DNA of 64,000 bases. It comes from Gammaproteobacteria bacterium (GTDB lineage: Bacteria > Pseudomonadota > Gammaproteobacteria > SZUA-152). The translations under genes and the position numbers were made by a program. Below, one piece after another: positions 39,983 to 49,377 of this stretch (positions are counted from its first letter, which is position 1; each line of letters opens with the position of its first letter). The notes under the pieces are model-generated. The model was not told where the DNA came from and ran no database searches. It saw only the letters and a list, made by a program, of their open reading frames with translations. The DNA lies in NCBI GenBank assembly GCA_029882975.1, contig JAOUJW010000002.1:124001-188000 (forward strand), in the 5' to 3' direction.

Positions 39983-40915
39983 TCACAGCTTTTCCGCAAC
40001 ACGTAATACGGAACTGCGAGCCCTGGGGTTTTCATCAATTTCCTGCGCATCGGGGACGATGGCTTTGCCCACCACTTTCAATACCGGTTGCAATTGGTCG
40101 GCGGTCACAGGAAGATCCGCGGGAAACCGATCTCCTCGTGATTGTTCCCGCATAAACCGCTTCACAATCCGGTCTTCCAGAGAGTGGAAACTGATCACCA
40201 AGACACGACCACCGGGCGCCAGCACATCCACTACCTGAGACAAACACGTTTGCAAATCTTCCAGTTCCTTGTTAATAAAGATGCGAATAGCCTGAAAACA
40301 CCGGGTTGCTGGATCTTTGCCGGCTTGCCAGGCTGGATGCGCATCTGCAATAACAGCAGCCAGATGTCCCGTAGTGGTGATGGGGGACACCTGGCGTTCT
40401 TTGACGATTGCTCGCGCTATACGCTTGGCATAACGCTCTTCTCCATACTCCCGAAACACACGACTCAGCTCATGTTCACTTGCTTCCTTTATCCAATGCG
40501 CAGCGCTTTGTCCCACATCCGGGTCCATGCGCATATCCAGAGCACCATCCCGCTTAAAACTGAAACCCCGGTCCGGGTCATCCAATTGCGGTGAAGACAC
40601 CCCCAAATCCAATAAAATTCCATTCACTTTCCCCAGCCAGCCGCGCTCCTGTGCCAACTCGAAAATACGGGTGAACGACGCACGCACCACGGTAAACCGG
40701 CTATCCTGCGCCAACTCCTGTTGCGCTACCGCAACGGCTTGGGGGTCTTTATCGATGGCCAGCAACTGCCCCTTGGCGCCAAGCTCTTGCAAAATTGCCA
40801 GGGAATGCCCTCCGCGACCAAAGGTACCGTCAATATAAATGCCGCCTTCACGAAACGGCATCGCTTCAATTACCTGCCTCAGCAAAACAGGTTGGTGCGT
40901 ATATTCAAGTTTCAT
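39983..40915 (-). CDS. rsmH: 16S rRNA m4C1402 methyltransferase RsmH
   Basis: Methylates N4 of C1402 in 16S rRNA; RsmI, encoded about 1.2 kb upstream, adds the 2'-O-methyl group to the same nucleotide. 310 residues. The start H-Q-P-V-L-L-R-Q-V, the SAM-binding D-G-T-F-G-R-G-G-H-S and L-D-L-G-V-S-S-P-Q-L-D are diagnostic. It follows mraZ by 8 bases. Confidence 0.97.
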   Translation of the reverse strand: MKLEYTHQPVLLRQVIEAMPFREGGIYIDGTFGRGGHSLAILQELGAKGQLLAIDKDPQAVAVAQQELAQDSRFTVVRASFTRIFELAQERGWLGKVNGILLDLGVSSPQLDDPDRGFSFKRDGALDMRMDPDVGQSAAHWIKEASEHELSRVFREYGEERYAKRIARAIVKERQVSPITTTGHLAAVIADAHPAWQAGKDPATRCFQAIRIFINKELEDLQTCLSQVVDVLAPGGRVLVISFHSLEDRIVKRFMREQSRGDRFPADLPVTADQLQPVLKVVGKAIVPDAQEIDENPRARSSVLRVAEKL

Positions 40916-40923
40916 GCGGCACT

Positions 40924-41370
40924 TTATATGGACAAGGATTCCAGGTCCTGCGATAAACTGCCGTCTTCAGTTTCCAGCCATTTCTGGCGACTTTCGTTCC
41001 AGTGCTGCCCGTCCCAAAGTTCGAACTTATTACCTTGCCCTAACAGCACCACTTTCTTGTCCAATTTGGCATAATCCCTTAAGGGTGGAGGCACCAGCAC
41101 TCGACCACTGCCATCCATCTCCACCTCAGTGGCATGCCCTATCAGCAACCGCTGTAAATTTCGTGTACGGGCATCGAAGGTAGGTAATTTGACCAATTTT
41201 TGCTCAACTTCTTCCCATTCCGGCAGAGGATAAATTAATAAACAAAAATCGCGATCAACTGTAACCACCAATTGACCGTTGCAACTGTCTATTAATTCCT
41301 GACGATACCGGGTAGGCACCGCCATGCGGCCCTTGGCATCCAGGTTCAGTTCGTTTAACCCACGTAACAA
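40924..41370 (-). CDS. mraZ: Transcriptional regulator MraZ
   Basis: A SpoVT/AbrB-type DNA-binding protein that forms a ring and controls the dcw operon, repressing in E. coli. 148 residues with two tandem AbrB folds. The first opens G-L-N-E-L-N-L-D-A-K-G-R-M-A-V-P, and the second has E-M-D-G-S-G-R-V-L-V-P. Three cognate TGGGN boxes lie just upstream. It is the first gene of the dcw transcript. Confidence 0.96.
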   Translation of the reverse strand: MLRGLNELNLDAKGRMAVPTRYRQELIDSCNGQLVVTVDRDFCLLIYPLPEWEEVEQKLVKLPTFDARTRNLQRLLIGHATEVEMDGSGRVLVPPPLRDYAKLDKKVVLLGQGNKFELWDGQHWNESRQKWLETEDGSLSQDLESLSI

Positions 41371-41408
41371 CTACGGTTCTCCGATGCATCAAAAAAGAGG
41401 GGCAATTG

Positions 41409-41433
41409 TCCCATTTTTTCCCACTTTGCCCCA
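41409..41433 (-). promoter_or_regulatory. MraZ operator: three TGGGN boxes
   Basis: On the minus strand the boxes TGGGG (41433-41429), TGGGA (41423-41419) and TGGGA (41413-41409) are each separated by exactly 5 bases. E. coli MraZ is known to bind three such TGGG repeats with 5-base spacers ahead of mraZ. Here they lie just after the predicted transcription start, between promoter and mraZ. Confidence 0.85.
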
Positions 41434-41442
41434 CATTAGTAC

Positions 41443-41472
41443 ACTATAGGAATGAAATAGAGGTAGTGTCAA
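41443..41472 (-). promoter_or_regulatory. Promoter of the dcw operon (Pmra)
   Basis: On the minus strand a perfect -35 box TTGACA (41472-41467) and a -10 box TATAGT (41448-41443, one mismatch) are separated by 18 bases. Transcription would start near 41436, immediately before the MraZ boxes and about 65 bases ahead of the mraZ start. Confidence 0.8.
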
Positions 41473-41676
41473 GGGAAATCCCCACTGTAAATGCTTATTT
41501 CACAACGACCATCAATGGGAAACGAAACAAACAAAATGAAGGAGGATCAGCTCCAATGAAATGATTTCTTTGCAATTGAACAGCTTAGGAAATAAGCCGA
41601 TGCGCTGGGACACGCCATAAGCCAAAACCGGCTTCGAAATGGCGAAAAGGGGAATATTAACCACCAACATGTAAAG
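41473..41676. other. Spacer between the dcw promoter and rnpB
   Basis: About 200 bases downstream of the rnpB 3' end and upstream of the dcw promoter. I see no gene, RNA motif or strong terminator; a few very short frames have no coding signature. Confidence 0.4.
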
Positions 41677-42066
41677 AGGGAGTCGGCCTGTAAGCCGGGT
41701 TCTGTCAAGAACAGCCATTCATCTGGATACACGTCACCGTATATCTCAAGCGACCTACCCGGGAACGGCGCGGACCACGCCTATTGTTCCCCTATTTGGT
41801 CTTGCTCCGAGTGGGGTTTACCCTGCCACCGATGTTGCCACCGGCGCGGTGCGCTCTTACCGCACCTTTTCACCCTTACCGGCATTCAGGCGAACCCAAA
41901 CACTTAGGCGGTGTATTTTCTGTGGCACTTTCCGTAGGCTCACGCCCCCCAGGTGTTACCTGGCACCCTGCCCTATGGAGCCCGGACTTTCCTCCCCATC
42001 AGCACTCAACGGTTCGCTCAAAGAGAACCGAGGTGCCCAATGGCGCGACTGTTCAGCCAACTCCCG
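41677..42066 (-). ncRNA. rnpB: RNase P RNA (A-type)
   Basis: The catalytic RNA that trims 5' leaders from tRNA precursors. Read on the minus strand it contains the universal core GAGGAAAGTCCGGGCTCC (about 41995-41977), AGGGTGAAAAGGTGCGGTAAGAGC further on, and ACAGAACCCGGCTTA (41705-41691) near the 3' end, matching the order in E. coli M1 RNA. The total is about 390 bases; both ends are approximate. It lies between rsmI and mraZ, a placement seen in other gammaproteobacteria. Its promoter must lie at the end of rsmI. Confidence 0.95.
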
Positions 42067-42098
42067 CCACTAGTTTACACCAGCCGGAATCAGCCGGA

Positions 42099-42956
42099 CT
42101 ACTTAAATTTCAGCGCCATGTCATACAAAGTATTTTTCTTGAGGCCAGTCAACTTCACCGCCAGAGACACGGCCTGCTTATGCGGAAGTTCACTCAACAG
42201 TATTCTTAAGATCCGCTCGGCCTGCTCAGATTCCCGCACCTGCTGCTCAGGGTCTGTGTACGCCGGTAACAACAACACCATTTCACCTTTTTGCTGATTC
42301 GGATCCTGCTGTACCCATTGACGCAGGTTGGCAATAGAATCCTGACGCAGAGTTTCGAAAGTTTTGGTTAATTCTCGCGCAAATACCAGTGGCCTGTCTT
42401 CACCCAGGACTCGCTCCATGTCCTCAAGACACGCCAAAATCCGATGCGGGGATTCAAAAAAAATCAAAGTCCGGCTGTCCCGCGCTAATGTTTCCAACAA
42501 CTTGCGCCGCGCCTGTTGCTTAGCCGGCAGGAATCCTTCAAAGGCAAATCGATCTGTAGGCAACCCCGATACGCTTAAGGCGGCAATCACCGCACTGGGA
42601 CCGGGTACAGGTACAACACGTACCCCCTGCTCTCGAGCCAATTTGATCAAATGATAACCAGGATCACTCACCAATGGCGTGCCCGCATCGGAAATTAGCG
42701 CCCAAACCTCACCCGCGCTAATTTTATCTATAATATGTTGGGCCACAAGGCGTTCGTTGTGTTCATGCAATGCATGTGTAGGAGTGTTGATCGCAAAATG
42801 TTTCAGCAACTTTCCACTTTGGCGAGTGTCTTCTACAGCAATACAATCCACCGTTTGCAATACCTCAAGAGCCCGAAAGGTTATATCCTTGAGATTACCG
42901 ATAGGTGTAGCCACAACGTATAAAGTGTTTTTTTCGATTAAATTTTTCATAAACAA
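42099..42956 (-). CDS. rsmI: 16S rRNA 2'-O-methyltransferase RsmI
   Basis: Methylates the 2'-O of C1402 in 16S rRNA. 285 residues of the tetrapyrrole-methylase fold; Y-V-V-A-T-P-I-G-N-L-K-D-I-T opens the protein, followed by A-V-E-D-T-R-Q-S-G and S-D-A-G-T-P-L-V-S-D-P-G. ATG 42956 is used; ATG 42950 is two codons later. Divergent from lpoA with 47 bases between, the same arrangement as in E. coli. Confidence 0.96.
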   Translation of the reverse strand: MFMKNLIEKNTLYVVATPIGNLKDITFRALEVLQTVDCIAVEDTRQSGKLLKHFAINTPTHALHEHNERLVAQHIIDKISAGEVWALISDAGTPLVSDPGYHLIKLAREQGVRVVPVPGPSAVIAALSVSGLPTDRFAFEGFLPAKQQARRKLLETLARDSRTLIFFESPHRILACLEDMERVLGEDRPLVFARELTKTFETLRQDSIANLRQWVQQDPNQQKGEMVLLLPAYTDPEQQVRESEQAERILRILLSELPHKQAVSLAVKLTGLKKNTLYDMALKFK

Positions 42957-43003
42957 TCACGTATAATCCGGAAAATCAGGACATAAAGCAAACTAGGTAA
43001 ATC

Positions 43004-44992
43004 ATGAACCAGACAAAACGCTCCTATTATTTTTTCCAGCGTCCACTTGGGCATTTATTAACCATATTGATGATTTTGCAGCTTGCTGCCTGCGGAACCG
43101 TGGCACCACCGCAATCCATCCCAGCCCCACCAACCATTCCGGACGCCCGCGTGCTTACCACCCCCACTGAAGAAGAAGCAGAAGTGGTCGTGGAAATGCA
43201 ACCGGAAGAACTGCAACGCCGCGAACAACCGGCACAAGGGCTTATTAACAGCGGTCGATACCTGGATGCTGCTTTATTGTTAACAGAGTTAGCAGCCTCC
43301 TTGCCCACACCACAAAAACAGGATTATCAGCTTCGAGTCAGTTCCTTACTGTTGCTGGGCAACTATATCCTGCAAGCTGAACAGGTACTGAAGGAAACTG
43401 ACGTAAGGCCGTTGGGTCTGGAAATGCGATTGCGCAAAGACCTGCTGGATGCTCAACTGGCTTTAGCCAAACAACAACCTAATGTCGCTTTGAAAAAATT
43501 ACGCCAACTCACTGACGAAATCCGGACCGCAGCGCCACCACAACAAAAAGAATTTTATCAGATTCAAATTGATATATATTCTGCTATTGGCGATTTCGCC
43601 AATGCCGCCCACGCCCGCTCCATAGTGGAAGTATTGCTGGACGACCCAATGGAAGCCCTGGAAAACCAGGAAATTCTTCTCCGGGATTTACAAAAGCTAA
43701 CAGCCCGGGAACTGTCCGCCTTAGCTGCACAAACCAAAGATCCAATATTTACCGGCTGGCTGGAATTGGCCAAAGTCGCTAAAACCGCGGCTGACCTGCA
43801 ACAGGCAGAACAAGGAATTACTGACTGGCAAAGTCGTTACCCGCAACACCCGGTGCAAAACTCCATTATCAATGCCATCATGGCGAAACAACCCGAAGCT
43901 CTGGGACGCCCCACCCGCATTGCTGTCATGCTTCCCATGAGCGGCCGCTACGAAAAAGCCGCTACAGCCATTCGCAACGGATTCCTTACCGCATACTTTG
44001 CCGAACAAAAAGGGCAACCTCGGCCGGAAATACGCTTTTATGATGAAGGTGACGACCCCGACAACATTACCGATATTTACCAAAAGGCCGTTGATGAGGG
44101 TGCCGATTTTGTAGTTGGCCCACTGAATAAACAGGCCGTTACCAATCTCACTCGATATAACCACCTACAAGGGGGCGTTCTCAGTCTGAATTACGGTGAT
44201 ATAGAAGAAATAGGTAATCCACCGTTCAACTTTTTCCAAATGAGCCTGTCTCCGGAGCAAGAAGCTATTCACGTAGCCGAACACGCTTGGTTGGATGGCC
44301 ATATGCAAGCCGCTGCCATTTATCCCGACTCGGACTGGGGCACACGAATATTCAACGCTTTCAAATCGCGTTGGGAAGAACTCGGTGGTGTGATTGTGGA
44401 ACACCAAACTTATGACATGAAAAAAAGTGACTATGCAGCCCCCATCAAACAACTGCTTAACATTGATGAAAGTGAAAACCGGCATCAAAACATAAGACGG
44501 TTTATTGGTGAAAAATTCTTTTATGAGCCTCGACGCCGGGATGATGTGGATTTCATTTTCATGGCAGCCTACTCTCGACAAGGCAGATTGTTGCGACCGC
44601 AATTAAAATTCCACCGCGCCGCCAACATCCCTGTGTACTCCACTTCACATGTGTATAGCGGCAGCTTGAAAGCTAATATGGACAGAGACATGAATGGGGT
44701 GCGTTTTAGTGATATGCCGTGGACATTAACCCATGATAAGAACAATGAGCTTTTGAAAGAACAAATCAAGACCGTATGGCCCAACACCAGCAATCGCTAT
44801 ATGCGTCTATTTGCCCTGGGTATCGATGCCTATCGAATCATTCCTGAATTAAACCGACTGCGCCGTAATCGATTCACCTCTATTCAAGGAACAACCGGCA
44901 TCCTCTACCTGGATGTGAGTAACCGAATTCAAAGACGCTTACTGTGGGCCCAATTCCGGAAAGGTGAACCCAAAGTACTGGCGGAATACTAA
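43004..44992 (+). CDS. lpoA: Penicillin-binding protein activator LpoA
   Basis: An outer-membrane lipoprotein that reaches through the periplasm to activate PBP1A. The lipoprotein signal ends at C30 (L-Q-L-A-A-C). The N-terminal half is helical, TPR-like (about 55-300), and the C-terminal half is a periplasmic-binding-protein fold (about 305-650) starting R-I-A-V-M-L-P-M-S-G-R-Y. 662 residues agrees with E. coli LpoA (678). Neighbours rsmI and yraN match the conserved locus. The partner PBP1A gene is not in the window. Confidence 0.93.
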   Translation: MNQTKRSYYFFQRPLGHLLTILMILQLAACGTVAPPQSIPAPPTIPDARVLTTPTEEEAEVVVEMQPEELQRREQPAQGLINSGRYLDAALLLTELAASLPTPQKQDYQLRVSSLLLLGNYILQAEQVLKETDVRPLGLEMRLRKDLLDAQLALAKQQPNVALKKLRQLTDEIRTAAPPQQKEFYQIQIDIYSAIGDFANAAHARSIVEVLLDDPMEALENQEILLRDLQKLTARELSALAAQTKDPIFTGWLELAKVAKTAADLQQAEQGITDWQSRYPQHPVQNSIINAIMAKQPEALGRPTRIAVMLPMSGRYEKAATAIRNGFLTAYFAEQKGQPRPEIRFYDEGDDPDNITDIYQKAVDEGADFVVGPLNKQAVTNLTRYNHLQGGVLSLNYGDIEEIGNPPFNFFQMSLSPEQEAIHVAEHAWLDGHMQAAAIYPDSDWGTRIFNAFKSRWEELGGVIVEHQTYDMKKSDYAAPIKQLLNIDESENRHQNIRRFIGEKFFYEPRRRDDVDFIFMAAYSRQGRLLRPQLKFHRAANIPVYSTSHVYSGSLKANMDRDMNGVRFSDMPWTLTHDKNNELLKEQIKTVWPNTSNRYMRLFALGIDAYRIIPELNRLRRNRFTSIQGTTGILYLDVSNRIQRRLLWAQFRKGEPKVLAEY

Positions 44993-45012
44993 GAGCACAG
45001 CAAGAATAGTCC

Positions 45013-45384
45013 GTGCGTACAAAGCAGACCAGCGTCACCATTGGCCAGAACGCCGAAAAAAGAGCTTGCGACTATCTGAAACGGCAGGGACTGCAGCTAA
45101 TAGAGCAAAACTATCGCTGCAAGCAAGGGGAAATCGACCTCGTGATGCGTCAGAACCATACGATTGTCTTTGTGGAGGTGCGTTATCGAAAAAATGCCCT
45201 TCACGGCAGTGGCGCCGAAACCGTTACTTTCTCCAAGCAAAAAAAACTTTTGAGTAGCGCCACCCAATATTTATTGGAGCGCTACAATTCCGTAGACCTA
45301 CCCTGTCGTATCGATGTATTGTCGCTGGGCACCAACAACCATGACACTCAATGGATTCAAAACGCAATCGAAAAGCGATACTAG
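45013..45384 (+). CDS. yraN: YraN family (UPF0102) endonuclease-like protein
   Basis: 123 residues with the PD-(D/E)XK-like core G-E-I-D-L-V-M and F-V-E-V-R-Y-R-K characteristic of UPF0102. The function is not established; a Holliday-junction resolvase-like fold is known for the family. It starts at GTG 45013, 20 bases after lpoA, and converges with sfsA. Confidence 0.92.
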   Translation: MRTKQTSVTIGQNAEKRACDYLKRQGLQLIEQNYRCKQGEIDLVMRQNHTIVFVEVRYRKNALHGSGAETVTFSKQKKLLSSATQYLLERYNSVDLPCRIDVLSLGTNNHDTQWIQNAIEKRY

Positions 45385-45418
45385 GGGAGAAACACGAGTC
45401 AGCCGACGACTAGCAGGA

Positions 45419-46126
45419 TCAAACCTCCACCGGCAATTCCTGACACAAAACCACTTGGGACACACTCACTTGCGCTGAGTAGGCCAAAGCTTCCACGCCG
45501 CATTGTACCGCTGTTCGTAACTTCCTCGCATAATCCGGATCCACAAAATCCGCAGGCCGTACTGTATCCACATCATCTCTTTGCACGCAAAAGAACAATA
45601 CCCCCCTACCCCCCTGCCGTACCAGATTTGAAAGTTCGTCCAGATGCTTCACGGCACGCTTACTCACCGCATCGGGAAAATAGGCGGTTCGCCCTTGCAC
45701 TAATGTTACGTTCTTCACTTCGACATAACAGGAATCAACCGGACCGTGTAACAACAAGTCAATGCGACTGTTGCTTCCGTAGGGGACTTCCGTTTGAATG
45801 GATTTATAACCTTGTAAACTGTTGACTCGACCGGACGCGATGGCTTCCTTCACCAACACATTGCTTTTCATTGTATTAATACCCACCAACACTTTTGCGT
45901 TGGCACCACTGACTTCCACCAGTTCCCAGGTATGGGCATACTTTCTATTGGGATTAGAGGAACAACTCAACCAAACCCGGCTCCCCGGTTCAGCACAACC
46001 GGACATGGCTCCGGTGTTGGCTGTATGCGCCGTTATTACCTGCCCGTCAGTTAACTCTACATCCGCCAAAAATCGTTTATAACGACGCAGCAAGATCCCC
46101 TCTATTAGTCTGGACTCAAACTTCAT
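45419..46126 (-). CDS. sfsA: SfsA family DNA-binding protein
   Basis: 235 residues of the sugar fermentation stimulation protein family, with H-T-A-N-T-G-A-M-S-G, P-Y-G-S-N-S-R-I-D and Y-V-E-V-K-N-V-T-L motifs. The latter resembles a nuclease-like core. In E. coli it was linked to maltose metabolism; its molecular role is unclear. The ATG follows the stop of the 18-heme cytochrome gene without a single spacer base (TAAATG), so it is probably the last cistron of the cytochrome operon, though it may have no functional link. Confidence 0.93.
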   Translation of the reverse strand: MKFESRLIEGILLRRYKRFLADVELTDGQVITAHTANTGAMSGCAEPGSRVWLSCSSNPNRKYAHTWELVEVSGANAKVLVGINTMKSNVLVKEAIASGRVNSLQGYKSIQTEVPYGSNSRIDLLLHGPVDSCYVEVKNVTLVQGRTAYFPDAVSKRAVKHLDELSNLVRQGGRGVLFFCVQRDDVDTVRPADFVDPDYARKLRTAVQCGVEALAYSAQVSVSQVVLCQELPVEV

Positions 46127-48487
46127 TTACCGTGACCGTATTGACTCGACCATATTCCTTGCGTCCTTCCCGGGGGCATCCAGATACAACGGATGTTTTT
46201 TGGTATTGGTATGGGAATGAAAATACTGATACCGGAATATGGCATCCAGCCCATGGCAATCCGCGCAAACCATTTCTTCTACTGAATGGTTTCTTAGAAA
46301 ACTATCAGAGCTACCCCCTTCCCTCTCTATTCCGGGAGCTGCATTTAACTTTGCCCCACTCCATTGGTGTGGGTCATGACAACTGGGACAACTAATAATA
46401 CCTACGCTGACTTCTTTTCCTGCCTCTGAGAACACCGGTGTAACCGGCATTAGATCCACATCGGCAGACAGAGGTAAGTTTCGCTTGGGTTGATTCCAGG
46501 ATAAGACGTGATCCGGATGTTTACCGTAGTTCACGACCTTATTGCTGATGCGGTTCATGCTCGAATGACAACTTCGGCAAAAAGAAGCTTGAATATTTTT
46601 CGCCTTACCCGGTGACCTACCCCAAATTGCAGTCTTGGACACGGCATTGTGACTGGCATGGCATTGATTGCAGACACCTGCCTTGAGACTTTTTTGTTTG
46701 CTATTGTAATCGAGCCAGCTATCTACCACGCGATAATCGTGTTCGGTATTTATCACTCCGGCTTCGTGTTCATGGCACCCGGTACACAAGGGTGAATCCC
46801 CGGCGGCGGTTACTCGCAAAAAACTGTTACCCGTATGCGCCTTAATAGTCATCGCATCTTTTATTTTCAAGGCTGGATTGGCCGCATCCCACACATGAAC
46901 GTTGTGGCAGGTTGTACAATCAATTTTCCCTCGTCCAGGCTCATCAACTCGCTTCCCGGTCAAGCTAAATAACGGCAATTTCCCCCGCTGCTTTTTTACC
47001 TCAATCAAATTTGGATGGTTGAAGGAGTCAGGAGCAAAATGTTTAGCCGCACCCTTTTCTATATGACAGGCTTCACATTGAGCCTGTATCAAGGACACGG
47101 ATTCTCCCACTGCCCCCAACTGCAACATCTGTGGCGCATCGCCTTTGTGCGCTCGATGGCAGGCGGAACAAACCCCTTGACCTGTTACAGTATGTTTGGG
47201 TAATTTTCCTTTCCTACCTGCGTCATACAAATTCACATTGTGTTTACTGTTTATAACGGCCGCGTTACGTGTATGACAATTTACGCATAGCGTACTGTTC
47301 TTCCCCAATTCCATCCTTAGGAAATTCGATTTACCAACGGATGATGTAGCATGGGGATCATGACAAGTTGAACACTGTACATTGCCACCATTACGAACCG
47401 CTTTTCCTGTGGAATCGAATAGGGGTAATGAAACCAGGTTTGCATCGCCTCCGCCTTTTTTTACCCACTGACCCGCTGTAACGTCAATACCCAAGCTTTC
47501 TACCGGCACATCCACGGGATGAGAAAAATGCCCTAAATCGGTTTTTGAAGCCAAGCCATCTTTGTTATGACACACAACACAGCGCGAACTGGATTCAACT
47601 GCAGCCACTCCGAAGCCGGCTCCTATATTCGCCAGCAGTGGGGTATCAACTGCCCCGTGACTGACGTGACAACTTGCGCAAGGCCCTCTTGCCGCCATTT
47701 CCTTACCCTTAGCGGTTTTCAAAAATGCTTCATTCTTTACCAGATTGTGCTCACCCTTGAGCAGAGCCTTTTTGTCGTCATGGCACACTGTACATAACTC
47801 GGACCTCTGACTGTCTTCCACCAAAAGCTTCTTGCCCTTGGCGTTGTGCGCCCCGTGACATGACTGACAAACCATCTGCCCACCGGTTCCCAATTCCATA
47901 TCCACACCTATCAGCTTCTCAGATAGAGTTTTATTGATACGCTTCAGGGGATGATTAATTTTTGCTGATTTTTTTTCCCGGTGACAATCCATACACATGC
48001 TGGAGTTAATATTCTTATTTCGCATAAAAATAGCCCCTTGGCTATCCCAAGCATCTCCATGCGCGGTATGACAGGTACCGCAATAGAGTTTTCCTTCTTC
48101 ATTCAGTGGGTAAGTATACCCTGCACCAGAGAGACTCCCTTTGACTTTATCCGACGGTTTCACCCCTACCGGGTGATTGTGGGTATCATCTCCAAATTGA
48201 AACCGTGAATCATTAACAAAACCATCATGGCAAGAAAAACACATCCTTTTCGTGCTCACCACTTTTTGCTTGCCGGAATCCGCCATCACATACTCATATA
48301 CCGGCATCAAGGGAGCACCTTGATCAGCCCCAACCATCCAATCAATGTGACAAACTGCACACGCCCCTGACTTTTTAATTCCCGGTAAATCCATTGCAAC
48401 CGCCAACGACGGTATACTAACCACAATTAGCAATACCACCTTTATAAGGTCTATTAAGCATTCTGTACTGACCACAGTTTTCATCAA
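46127..48487 (-). CDS. 18-heme c-type cytochrome
   Basis: 786 residues with a signal peptide (cleavage near A-V-A, about residue 31) and 18 CXXCH heme motifs spread through the chain, the first at C43-H47. Many motifs are followed by D/N-P-H or A-H, giving the repeated H-x-H seen in doubled-CXXCH modules. There is no membrane anchor or lipobox, so it is exported to the periplasm or beyond. The heme number and length suit a long electron wire. It starts with a 4-base overlap with an NHL-repeat gene and is followed directly by sfsA. I do not recognise a named homologue; the count is from the sequence, the location is inferred. Confidence 0.88.
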   Translation of the reverse strand: MMKTVVSTECLIDLIKVVLLIVVSIPSLAVAMDLPGIKKSGACAVCHIDWMVGADQGAPLMPVYEYVMADSGKQKVVSTKRMCFSCHDGFVNDSRFQFGDDTHNHPVGVKPSDKVKGSLSGAGYTYPLNEEGKLYCGTCHTAHGDAWDSQGAIFMRNKNINSSMCMDCHREKKSAKINHPLKRINKTLSEKLIGVDMELGTGGQMVCQSCHGAHNAKGKKLLVEDSQRSELCTVCHDDKKALLKGEHNLVKNEAFLKTAKGKEMAARGPCASCHVSHGAVDTPLLANIGAGFGVAAVESSSRCVVCHNKDGLASKTDLGHFSHPVDVPVESLGIDVTAGQWVKKGGGDANLVSLPLFDSTGKAVRNGGNVQCSTCHDPHATSSVGKSNFLRMELGKNSTLCVNCHTRNAAVINSKHNVNLYDAGRKGKLPKHTVTGQGVCSACHRAHKGDAPQMLQLGAVGESVSLIQAQCEACHIEKGAAKHFAPDSFNHPNLIEVKKQRGKLPLFSLTGKRVDEPGRGKIDCTTCHNVHVWDAANPALKIKDAMTIKAHTGNSFLRVTAAGDSPLCTGCHEHEAGVINTEHDYRVVDSWLDYNSKQKSLKAGVCNQCHASHNAVSKTAIWGRSPGKAKNIQASFCRSCHSSMNRISNKVVNYGKHPDHVLSWNQPKRNLPLSADVDLMPVTPVFSEAGKEVSVGIISCPSCHDPHQWSGAKLNAAPGIEREGGSSDSFLRNHSVEEMVCADCHGLDAIFRYQYFHSHTNTKKHPLYLDAPGKDARNMVESIRSR

Positions 48488-49377
48488 GGTAAACCATATA
48501 CCGATACTTTGTTTGCCAGCACCTCTACCACATACAAATTCTGATTGTGCACTGCAAGCCCGGCAGGAGCTGAAAAACGCAATATTGCACCACTATTACC
48601 CAACACATGATTAAACGATCCTTGGCTATCAAACACTTGAACCACATCCATATAGCTGTCCGAGATATAGATACGGCCCCTGGCGTCCACGGCCACGCCT
48701 TTGGGACGAAATAATTTTCCTTGCACTACTCCCAAGCTACCCACACTTTTCAGGAACTTCCCTCCATTAGTGAAAATCTGCGCTCTTGCATTCAACACAT
48801 CCACAATAATGTTTTTACCCGCTTCCATGCTACTGACAGTTGCCGGGTAGCGAAACTTTCCCTCCCCTTCTCCCTTTCCACCCCAAGATCGCAGCAACTT
48901 TCCTTGAAAAGAATAAACTTGAATTTTTTGACTGTTATTGCAACTCACCAGGATGCCCTTACCACTATCCACCAATGCCACATCAATGGGCCTGTCTGGT
49001 TTACCATCAACCATGATGGGAATGTTTTTCTTAAAATCTCCGTGTATTCCCATAATTTTTACGGCATGATTGCCCGTGTCCGCCACAATAAGATCACCTT
49101 TGCTCAAGGCCACACCTACCGGATAGTTAAACAGATCCTTCTTGCCAATTGCGTACAAGTAGGTACCGCGCTTATCAAACATTAATATGCGATGCTTGTT
49201 ACCATCGGCTACCGCGATATAGTTATCATTGACCGCCACATCGGTAGGAAGACTCATGGAATCGCCAGGCTTTCCCACGATATCAAATAGATGTTTTGCA
49301 TCGGCTAGCGCATAGTCGTCCGCAGCATAAACCAGCGGTAACACTGCCCACAAAACCACTACAATGAACACCCTCAC
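48484..49377 (-). CDS. Secreted NHL-repeat beta-propeller protein
   Basis: 297 residues with a cleavable signal (V-L-P-L-V-Y-A, about residue 18) and about six NHL repeats forming a beta-propeller, for example V-D-A-R-G-R-I-Y-I-S-D-S and V-F-D-S-Q-G-S-F. No heme motif and no lipobox, so a soluble periplasmic or exported protein. NHL proteins near multiheme cytochromes are seen in metal-reducing bacteria, with unknown role; scaffolding of the cytochromes is a guess. It overlaps the genes on both sides by 4 bases. Confidence 0.85.
   Translation of the reverse strand: MRVFIVVVLWAVLPLVYAADDYALADAKHLFDIVGKPGDSMSLPTDVAVNDNYIAVADGNKHRILMFDKRGTYLYAIGKKDLFNYPVGVALSKGDLIVADTGNHAVKIMGIHGDFKKNIPIMVDGKPDRPIDVALVDSGKGILVSCNNSQKIQVYSFQGKLLRSWGGKGEGEGKFRYPATVSSMEAGKNIIVDVLNARAQIFTNGGKFLKSVGSLGVVQGKLFRPKGVAVDARGRIYISDSYMDVVQVFDSQGSFNHVLGNSGAILRFSAPAGLAVHNQNLYVVEVLANKVSVYGLP

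Noticed and set aside
41512-41718. Minus-strand 68-codon frame between rnpB and mraZ
   Set aside because: It runs into the RNase P RNA 3' end and has no coding features.
46132-46395. Plus-strand frames within the cytochrome genes
   Set aside because: They are shadows of the minus-strand genes, whose heme motifs and overlaps are unambiguous.
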